From Ypsolopha sequella (lineage: Eukaryota; Arthropoda; Insecta; Lepidoptera; Ypsolophidae), in NCBI GenBank assembly GCA_934047225.1, contig OW204011.1:14706339-14770338 (forward strand): 64,000 bases of DNA, written 5' to 3'. Position 1 is the stretch's first letter. Every line of letters begins with the position of its first letter. The notes below the pieces were generated by a model. It did not search any database and was not told the DNA's origin. It saw only the letters and a list, made by a program, of their open reading frames with translations. The position numbers and the translations under genes were made by a program. Positions 20,682-31,100 of the stretch are shown piece by piece.

Positions 20682-21188
20682 CATGGTGCTGCGGAGTGCC
20701 TCTGTCTGTGGTCTCAACAAGCTGTTAGGCATTTGTGAAAAATATGCTACAAGCGATGGCCTGAAGTATTATGAAAATAAGAGCGAATGCATTGTGTTTC
20801 AGGCAGGGAGCAAATGTCCATCTAATGTTCCACCAATAAAATTGAATGGACGCCCACTAAAAATGGTGGAACAGTTTAAATATCTAGGTCATATAATAAC
20901 ATCCGATCTGAAGGACAATGTAGATATTGAAAGGGAGCGCAGGGCGTTGTCTGTCAGAGCGAACATGATAGCTCGCAGATTTGCTCGTTGTTCCACTGAA
21001 GCTAAGATCACTCTTTTTAGAGCTTATTGTACATCCTTTTACACGAGCAGTCTGTGGGTCGACTATACGCAAAGACAGTACAGCGCTCTGCGCGTTCAAT
21101 ATAACAACGCGTTCAGGATGCTGATGGGGCTTCCCCGGTTCTGCAGTGCGTCGGGAATGTTCGCGGAAGGGCGAGTAGATTGCTTCTA

Positions 21189-21224
21189 CGCGTACAACGA
21201 CATTCTATAATGTCGTTGTACGCG
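21189..21224. repeat. Perfect 14-bp-stem hairpin
   Basis: CGCGTACAACGACA and its exact complement around TTCTATAA, in the LINE remnant. Confidence 0.8.
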
Positions 21225-21310
21225 ACCATGCGCAAACGGTGCGTATCCCTGGTAGGCAGAGTTCGGGCCAGTACCAATAGCATCCTGAGCATGTTCGCGA
21301 GCAGGTTTGA

Positions 21311-21354
21311 TTTTCAGTACATGAACCATTGTACGATGATTCATGTACTGAAAA
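21311..21354. repeat. Perfect 15-bp-stem hairpin
   Basis: TTTTCAGTACATGAA and its exact complement around a 14-base loop, close to the end of the LINE fragment. Confidence 0.78.
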
Positions 21355-21365
21355 ATAAAAATATG

Positions 21366-22135
21366 CAAATATAGGTTTATGTTACTAACAATAGGTTAAG
21401 CAGTTTTATTTTTCTTGCTAACACTATTGTAGATACTGTGTGTGTGTTATATGGCTTTATGGTGGCCGAAATAAATTAATTATTAAGGAAATGAGGATCC
21501 AATTTATGAATAAAACTTCTGTGCTAATAAATATACGAAAACTACCGAATGAGATAATGAAAATTCCAAAAACTACTGTCAGCTATTTTTATCGTAGATC
21601 TCCAAATAAAATACTTTGTTTTTTGTATGTCATGAATTCTGTTAAAACTAGTGACCTCGCCTCGCTCCGTTCCGCTTCGCTCGGCTCCTTATTTTATCTT
21701 ACATGTAAACCTAACACGCTCCTCCTCGCTACGCTCGTCGTCGCACCTATTTTTGACTTTTGGTTCATAAGTTCTTTCGGAAGTTCAGTAATTTATTCGG
21801 AGGTTCATTATTTAAACCAGGAAGTCGCAAGAAATTTTAGTTTGCTATGTTTAATTTATTTTGTCGGTAGATGTTACACAGTTAAATTAGTATATTTTTC
21901 GACAACTAATTTTGCCGCTGCTCAAACAGTATAACAGTGTGCAGCAGTTCGCTTGGATTTAATTTGTTTTTCGGAGGCTTTATTATCATCCATAATTAAT
22001 TACGACATCTCCAAGGTGTGGACCCGGGATTGTTTGTGATGAAGAAGTAAAACCCACAACAATCAAAACATGAACTATATTGTACCATTGTCATGTTAAT
22101 ATTTATATAATATTGTATTTGTAGCGGAGAGACGG
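21366..22135. other. Region between the LINE fragment and SP2 3' end
   Basis: Holds the probable SP2 3' UTR (about 22040-22135 on the minus strand, conserved with the SP1 UTR). An open frame at 21440-21934 on the plus strand has no recognisable domain and is probably chance. No AATAAA is obvious for SP2. Confidence 0.45.
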
Positions 22136-22140
22136 TTAAT
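22136..22140 (-). CDS. SP2 exon 7 (two bases plus stop)
   Basis: Acceptor ATTTGTTACAG, then AT completing an Asp codon, then TAA. The UTR CCGTCTCTCCGCTACAAATA matches SP1. Confidence 0.7.
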
Positions 22141-25100
22141 CTGTAACAAATAATATTATACGTGATACCATATTGTAAAAATAAACAAGTCAAGTGCGAG
22201 TTGCACATCGTCGACGGTTCAATACAATAAGAACAATATTGGTATGTTAACACTAGTTGTTTGTACACACATATGATAAAGGAATCAAGAATTACAACCA
22301 TTGCCGCTATGTCCCGCCGATCAATTTAGAGAACAACAAATACAATCTGCATCGATGTCAGGATGACATCGATGCAGATGGTATTGGTGGTCGGACCGTT
22401 CGACCACCAATACCTTCTGCATCGATGTCATCCCGAGCCCTGCGAGCCGCAGCCCGCAGTGTGAGGCGTAACGTCATCGCGTAAACGTCTTCACTCGCCC
22501 AGATGAAGGCGGTCTAAACTGCTGAAACTGGTCGGCTTTCCCGATCATAACACGTATTGAGGTGAGCCGTTTTAATATAAATTATTAATATTTTCTTATA
22601 TCGTATCTCTCTTTAACTCTATACACAGCAGGAGTACAATTTACCTGTCAGCAGATAGAAGAAAATAACTAAAAACTCTGTCTGCATACATACACAAGCA
22701 AGATGGACTTAAGAACTTACCCGAATAGCCCGAAGTAGATGAACTCACGCTGTATTCATCAGCCATATCTGTTAATTTATTTATATTAAATTTATTAAGC
22801 TCATAGTGCCACCTGTATTCAGATACGTATCAATTTGTCTTTGGAAATAAAGTTTAGTTCCTTTTGAACACAAAATAATGCTGTTTCATTAAATCGAAAC
22901 TCGAAAAAGTTGCATTTTGAACGGGTAATAAAAAGGGTGCCGAAGAGAAAAGGAGAATGCTCACGAAGTATGGAGAAAAAACCCAGGCCCGGCGCAAATG
23001 AAATGTATCTCAGATTGTTCATAGAAATGGGTGATAAAATAATATGATAAAATAAAATAATGGTGATATCTCAAAATTACCCCTGCCATCAAACAAATAG
23101 CAATTTCTTACATTTAGCCATCGATATCGATGATGAAAAATATGTGGTATTTCATTACATATTTATACTCAAAATATGAGATATATTTCATTGGCGGTTT
23201 TTTTGAGCATTCACCTTTCCTGTGACTTAATAATAATAACATAAAACACAGATAAATGCAGATTACAATTAAGAGAAAAACAGGGCAAAGGCGGACTTAT
23301 TATATCGGATATCGGATATACGTTTTAATGCAATTTAATAAAATATTTTTTTTTCTGTTGGTTTTATATAATAAATAATATTATGGGGATCCATCCATCA
23401 GCTTGTTCGTCCACTGCTGGACATAAGCCTTTCCAGGACTTTGCCACTCCCGGCGGTCATCCTGGAAGAATTGCCCATACTCACACAAGCTGGGCAGGCG
23501 GGTTGGTGAGCGCGGTGCCGGAACCCTCGCACCAGTGACGCTGCTGCCCGTCACCAGTCTGTTCCATATAAGGCCCGGCTATTAAGGATGGATATACCGC
23601 CATCCATCGGTCCCAGGCCTGGTGGGCCACCTGGTTTTTTGCCTGTGAGCTGTCCTCTTACTCTCCCCCGAAATACTTCGAGGGGGTCTCCATGTAAGAT
23701 GGTGGTACCTCCACAGTCGAGCCCGGCATCGGGTGGCGTGCACAGAACTTTTTGCTAGAAAAGCAAACAATTGGTAAAGATAAAAAAAATAATTAAATAT
23801 TTAAATATCACTTTGAAAAAAAAAAATTGTATGACGCCAGGGTAGACAATGTCTACCCTAGAGTGAAAACTTCCCATACAAACTTTTTTTTCAAAGTGAT
23901 ATTTAAATTTTTTGATATTTTTTTTATTGTTATTCTTGACCAATTGCTTGCTTTCCCAGCAAAAAGTTCTGTGCACGCCACTCTACCACCTGTTCCGTAA
24001 CCGTATTGAGTGGTGGTACGGAACCCTTTAGGCCCGAATCCGATTAGCACGTATCTCTTTAATTCTATATATACACAGACAGTAGTACAACTTACCTCTC
24101 AGGAAATAGAAGAATAGTAGTTTATGCTACAAGGGCGCAAAGGAATAAATTACGAGGACGATTTAAAACACGAGCGTAGCGAGTGTTTTAAACGTAACCG
24201 AGTAATTTATTGCTCTTACGCCCGTGTATCATACTACGTTTTTCAATGCATAGTGTGAGGAAATAAAACAATTATAATTTTGTGAACTTTACATTGTAAT
24301 TGGCTCAAAAGGACTGTATCCAAAGCCGTTAAACAGTGGAAAAAAAAGTATGACATTTATGGTACACAGGAAAGGCTGCAGGTTAGCCAACCATTGTAAA
24401 TAAATTAAAAAATAATAATAATAATAAAGCCCTAGGGCAAAATAATCGACTTTCTATTCGGTTTTGATGCATAAAAAGTGGGCCTTTACGAGCACATGCA
24501 TTGAAAAATAATTAAAAACTCTGTCTGCATACACAAGCAGGATGGACTGAAGAACTTACCCGAATAGTTATAAGTCGGAGTAGTAGTAAACACGCTAGAT
24601 TCTTCTGTTGATTTATAAATATTAAATTTATTAAGGCGATATGCGAAAATTTTCTGTGTATTTCATAAAAAAAAAAAAATAAAAAAAAAAAATCATTTAT
24701 TTCAGAACTGGGTCCCAAAAAAACACAACATATTACACAGAAAAGAAAAATACAAAAATGTCACAAACAGTATGTCAATAAAATAAAATAAAATGTCAAT
24801 AAAATTAAAATTAAAATTAAAACTCATAGAAAATCAGGATAAAACAATTTCGATGATTAAACATTATTTAACGTGTAGTGTCCTCCAGTGCTGGCTGATC
24901 TGATAGGACACCCGCACATACACAGAAAAATGTAAGTTTCTGGTATATGCATCTTGACTATACAAGGTGACTTTTTGATCATCGTCCAAATTTATACTGG
25001 AGGCTTGGTAAGTGATCGGCATCATGATTCGATAACAATTTTTGTAAAATTCGTCTAACGAAATTTCGACTTCCCATAGTAATTCACTCCCAGTCCTGAG

Positions 25101-28100
25101 TGAATCACTATGGGGCTATGGGGAGTCGAAATTTCATCTTGTGAATTTTACAAAAATCGTTATTGGTTTATGATGCTGTTCACTTACCAAGGCTCAAGAA
25201 TTTGGACGATGTTTGCAAATTCACCTTGTATAATCTAGGGTTTTGAAATTGGAAAACATGTTTGGATAAATTTTCCTCGATAGAAATAATTGTTGAAATA
25301 CAGGGCAAAGGCGGACTTATTTCTGAAAGAAATTTCTTCCAGTCGACCATAAATGACAGAGATGAAGAAAAATTATACATTGGCTTATTTAAATTTAAAT
25401 TGAGTACATAAAGAGCGATATGAATATGTATGTAACTGTTTTAAATATAATAGTCTACATACACTATTGTGTATATCATTTCATTTCATTTCAGATAACC
25501 ACATAGTGAATTGTGGCTAACTTAACTGAAATATATTTATTTATGTAACGTTGGTATATCGGATACACTTATAACAGGTCTGTTTTAATGCAATATGATT
25601 AAATAATCTATGTCTGTAGGTTTAAAATAATAAATAATAATATTGGGAAATACAAAAGGAAATAATAAGATTAGGTTTACTTAAATTTAATAAGAAAATG
25701 CACTTGAATAAAACAAAAATATATGAATAAGGAATTAATAATATTATAAATATTTGCAATGCATATAATAAATATATGCTAACTCCTTCCATTCGATTAG
25801 TCTTGCTAAGAAGAAGGGCAAGAAACCTAGCAATATCATGTCTTTTTTTTCATAATATTAGTTACAAACAAATAAATATATAAAAAGTAATCCTATACTT
25901 TAGTTTAACAAAGAGATAAAAAAATACAAAATAGGAGAAAATTGCGTCATGGCGCTACCATTTTAACAACTTGTTTTTGTCGCCTCAATGTTGCTCTGGC
26001 ATCTATATTGTTGTTATTAACTATAATATTTTTAGGGTATCGTACACGTATTGAGTGGTGGTACGGAATCCTTTGTGAACAAGTCCGATTTGCACTTGCC
26101 CAAATTATATTTTCTTATATCGTATCTCTCTTTAAATCTATACACAGCAGTAGTACAACTTACCTCTCAGCAGACATAAGAAAATAACTAAAAAGTATGT
26201 CTACATGTCTACATACACAGGCAGGATTGACTGAAGAACTTACCCGAATAGATGGCAGTAGTAGTACTCACGCTGTATTCTGTTGATTTATTTATATTAA
26301 ATTTATTAAGCTCATAGTGTCATCTGTATTCAGATACGTATTAATTTGTTTTTGGAAAAAAGTTTAGTTCATTTTGAACACAAGATAACAATGTTTCATC
26401 AACCCGAAACTCGAAACTCGAAAAAGTTGCATTTTTAACGGGTAATAAAAAGTGTTGCGGACAACAAGCAAGCGGCTGAATAAACCAAAAGGAAGCTGGC
26501 CAGCGGACCAAGGGAGGGAGCGACAAGATAGAGCGAGAACACATCATGTTGACTCGCGTCCAGGCTGGCTTACCTCAGGCGTCGTTCTTCTCGCTTCACC
26601 TCCCCGCGCTCTGTAGACATCGCGCCTATCGTGCACTATGTAACAGGGGCGGGGTAAAATAAAAACCCCTTAGACTAAAAAACAATAATTGTGTGACATA
26701 AGTATGCAGTTTTATTCGTAATGACTTTACGAACAATAAATTTTGAATAGTGGCTTTTTATTATAATCGGTGCAAATAATAAGCCACCGAGAATGACAAT
26801 ACTGAGATTTCGTTACGGTTTTAAAAGCTTTGTTATTCATTGATTTTTATAAAATTGCAAGTTTAAATTTTCGATAATGTGAAGCAAACTTAAAATAAAT
26901 AATTTTCTGGAAATAATTTTCGAAAAGATAAGTGTAAAAGTGTAAAGTTATATTTTTGTTAAATTTTGCGTCACTTGACCGTATGAGTTTTCGGGTATAA
27001 AACGCCGTCAATTTTATGATATCGATATGAACAGCACTGGCTGAAAAGTGGCAACATTTTGCTTTTCGAGTTGTCAAAGGAGTTCCTCGAATTAAAAACT
27101 CTACTTTAGTAGGTATTTATAGCAGTACCTATTTATTCAGTATTTGAGAACAGCTTTACATTTAAATTATTTGGCGGAGGTTTTATTACTTCCCTTTTTA
27201 CCGTGATAACGCCCCCCCCCCTTATTTCCGAAACAAGACGACCGAAAAATATGAAAAAATCATTGTAATAAGGTGACAAAAGTATTTATTTATATACAGG
27301 TGCTACCTACCATTTTAGAGGCTTGTTTTTGTCACCTAAATGATGTTGTTATTAAACATAATATTTTTAGGGTTCCGTAACCGTATTTTGTGGTGGTACG
27401 GATTCCTTTGTACGTGACTCTGACTAGAACTTGCCCAAATTATTTATATTTTCTTATATCGTATCTCTCTTCAATTCTATAAACAGGCAGGAGTACAATT
27501 TACCTTTCAGTAGACAGAAAAAAAAACTCTCTTTCTCCTTTCACAGGCAGGAATGAAGAACTTACCTGGTGTCGAAGGGCTTGCAGAATCACGGCGAAAG
27601 AAGGGAAATCCACGGAAACCATCTGTTGATTTATTTATATTAAAAGTATAGCTCACAGTGCCATCTGTATTCAGATACGTGTAAATTTCATGTCTTTTTA
27701 AATAAAGTGTAGTATGTATGTATGTAAATACTTTATTGCACAAAATAAATTTACAATGCACAAAGGCGAACTTAATGCTAATTAGCATTCTCTGCCAGTT
27801 AACCTTTGGTGATGTAGAAAGTTTTGAGGGTAGTGCCAGATAAGTTGATAACTATAATCAATTCAATCAAGAAATATAATTTTTTATAGCACAAGTGCGG
27901 AAATGCCGACTTTACGCACGCGCAGCGTGCGTAAAGCGGTCATTTTACGCACGGTGTGCTATAAACATATTTTCATAGATACTATATATATTAAATTTAA
28001 TTAGAATTAAATAAATATTGTACTGGGTGTTTTTGTTAAAGGTATAGAACTTTGAAATGGAATAAAACAAAGATGATTTTTTTTATTGATATGAAATTGA

Positions 28101-31100
28101 TTTTATTCGAAAGACAATCTTCTGGCATTATAATTTAAATATGACTTCTGGCATATGTTCGCCACGGCTGGCTCGGACGTAGTCTAATCTGGAGGTCCAA
28201 TTTTCGATGACATTTTCCAACATTTGTGGCCGTATATCGGCAATAACTCGCCCAATGTTGTCCTCCAAGTGGTCAATCGTTTCGGGCTTATCGGCGTAGA
28301 CTTGCGACTTCACATATCCTCATAGAAAATAGTCAAGTGGCGTTAAATCGCAAGATCTTGGAGGCCAATTCACGGGTCCGAAACGTGAAACTATGCGGTT
28401 ACCAAACGTTTCCTTCAATACATGTGTGACATGTTGCGCCGTCTTGTTGAAACCACAACTCTTGCACAATTGATTTATTAAAGAAAACGTTTGGTAACCG
28501 CATAGTTTCACGTTTCGGACCCGTGAATTGGCCTCCAAGATCGTGCGATTTAACGCCACTTGACTATTTTCTGTGGGGATATGTGAAGTCGCAAGTCTAC
28601 GCCGATAAGCCCGAAACGATTGACCACTTGGAGGACAACATTGGGCGAGTTATTGCCGATATACGGCCACAAATGTTGGAAAAAGTCATCGAAAATTGGA
28701 CCTCCAGATTAGACTACGTCCGAGCTAGCCGTGGCGGACATATGCCAGAAGTCATATTTTAATTATAATGCCAGAAGATTGTCTTTCGAATAAAATAAAT
28801 TTCATATCAATAAAAAAAATCATCTTTGATTTATTCCATTTCAAAGTTCTATACCTCTAAAAAAAACACCCTTTACAATAATATACATATATTATAGATA
28901 ACAATACATAGGTAATTACGAGAAGGACAATGACTCAGGGGGATATGTGAAAATTACAAGTTTTATGACTGATTCTGTAGCTGTAGATAGTGTTGATAGT
29001 TTTGAAGGTAGAGATAAAGGGGGACTGACGGATATTAAGAGGAGGACTATTCCACAGGCGGATTGCTGACACTGTAAAAGAATTTGTATACATATTGGTG
29101 CTGTGTTCGGGAAATCGGAGGAGCATAGCTCTGCTTGGTCGCTGAAGCCGGCCAAAGGATTCAATAGGGGCAAACCGGTCTCGAAGATAAAAAATGGGCT
29201 ATTGAGAGCATTATAGAGAAGTGAGACGATGTGTGAGTTCCTTCGGTAGCGGATATTAAGCCAGTTTAGCTGGAGACGAAATTGAGAGGCATGATCGTAT
29301 TTGCGCAATCCGAAGATGTATATATCTGATACAGAGATTTAGGAGACGATCTAACTTGTTTAAAAGTTCTTGTGTTAGATCAAGATAACTCACACCAGCG
29401 TTATCTATAATAGAAAGCAAAAGAGAATTGACTAATGTAACCTTGGCAGAGTATGGAATAAATTTTTGCATGCGTTTTAGTGAGTGCATTGAGGCAAATA
29501 TCTTCTTGCTGATTTGTGCAAACTGCAAGTCCCATGACATATTATTAGAAATGTGAAGCCCCAAATTTTTGACAGATTTGCAGTACGTAAGTGTACGTAC
29601 GTACATTTTGAACACTAGATAACTCTGTTTCATTAACTCGAAACTCAATAAAGTTGCATTATTAACGGGTAATAATAAAGATGCCGAAAAAAAAACTTCC
29701 TGTGAATTGTGGCTAACTGAAAACAACAAGGCACCAGGCGAAGATGGCATCACAACCGAATTTCCGAAAGCTGGTAGGTTATCCTATACTCAGACAGCTA
29801 CAGGTCTTCTTTAACGCCATCATTCGCACTGGAACTATGCCAAAGGTGTGGAGCAGGAGACTGCTAATTTTGTTCTTTAAAAAATGGGACAAACCCACAA
29901 GCTGTTAACAAGAGTTATCACGAATCGTCTCGCCCATCGATTCGACGACTTCAACCTCCAGAGGACGCTGGGTTTCGTAAAGGCTGCAGCACCGTAGACT
30001 ACATTCACACGCTAAGGAAGATTATACAAAAATCCCAAGAGTATAATCAGCCCTTATGTCTACCGTTTGTGGACTACGAGAAAGCCTTCAACTCCATCGA
30101 AACTTGGTCTATTCTGCAGTCGATGCAGTGATGCCAAGTTGACTGGCGTTACGTGGAGATGCTGAGATGTCTGTATGACTCGATACACCTTCAGCGTGGC
30201 GTGAGACAGGTTGATTTTCCAAAAACTGTTTACCGCCGCGCCGTGCTAGAGGACGTCTTTAAAACACTAGTAGAATGGACGAGGCATAAACGTGAACGTA
30301 GAACATACATATCACATCTTCGCTTTGCCGATGACATCATCGTGATAATGGCTGAATCGCTACAAGAACTGGAGGGAATGCTGTGCAGCCTAAGCGATTC
30401 TTCCAGACGAGTGGACCTGTGGATGAATTTGGACAAGACTAAGTTCATGTTCAACTGTCATGTCATCAAAAGGCCAATAACCATCAACAATGTCAGCATC
30501 AAAGTTGTTCAAAAATATGTTTATCAAATATATGTTGTTCAAAAATGAGTTCATAATGTGAATGTGTAGCTATATAAAATATGTGTAACTTTGCACGAGT
30601 CAACTGTACTTACCCCTCTGCGCCATTACTTGACGATTGTAGGAGCAGAACACTACCTGTGGAATACATGCAAAATTCATCAATTTTAAGGCACAGCTTA
30701 GTGGTGGCGTCTGTCGAGGATGATAGGCCGCATCATTTCTAGGGACTGCGTTCGATGCCCCAATGTGACCTGGTACTCGCAGGATGTCATCTTCCATCAC
30801 TGGATCTAGTTTGTATAGTCGGCTCGCTCTAGGGCGGGCTAACTTAAGTCTCTGCGGTTCGGCATGAAAACTGTCTTCTTGTACGCGCCTCATTATATGT
30901 TTTCGTTTAGCGCGCTCAATATGTGTATTTTCCAGGCGTACTGCTCGGTGCCGACAGATGTCGATGAAAGCCAGCACGCGCGCGGCCGTTTGCATCAGCG
31001 TTTCATATTTCAAGAATTGTGTGGGTTCAGGCAGCCAGTCGTCTTGACACTTATTCTGCTGCTCATGTGCAGAGCTTCCTCGTTGTCTTCAGCGGGAGCT

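Larger units (their letters stand above)
19990..21365 (+). pseudogene. Non-LTR retrotransposon RT fragment
   Basis: The reverse-transcriptase YADD motif starts at TACGCGGATGAC (about 20039-20050). After an intervening MITE the frame resumes at 20682 with ATGGTGCTGCGGAGTGCC. The downstream protein (20683-21210) includes EQFKYLGHIITSDLKDN and LFRAYCTSFYTSSLW, the region following the RT palm in LINE proteins. Frameshifts follow after 21210 (RKRCVSLVGRVRAS in another frame). The 5' part is missing. A minus-strand relative lies at 34775-35430. Confidence 0.8.

Noticed and set aside
21440..21934. 164-codon plus-strand frame as a host gene
   Set aside because: Composition and residue pattern show no domain, signal or splice partner; it starts next to a dead LINE fragment.
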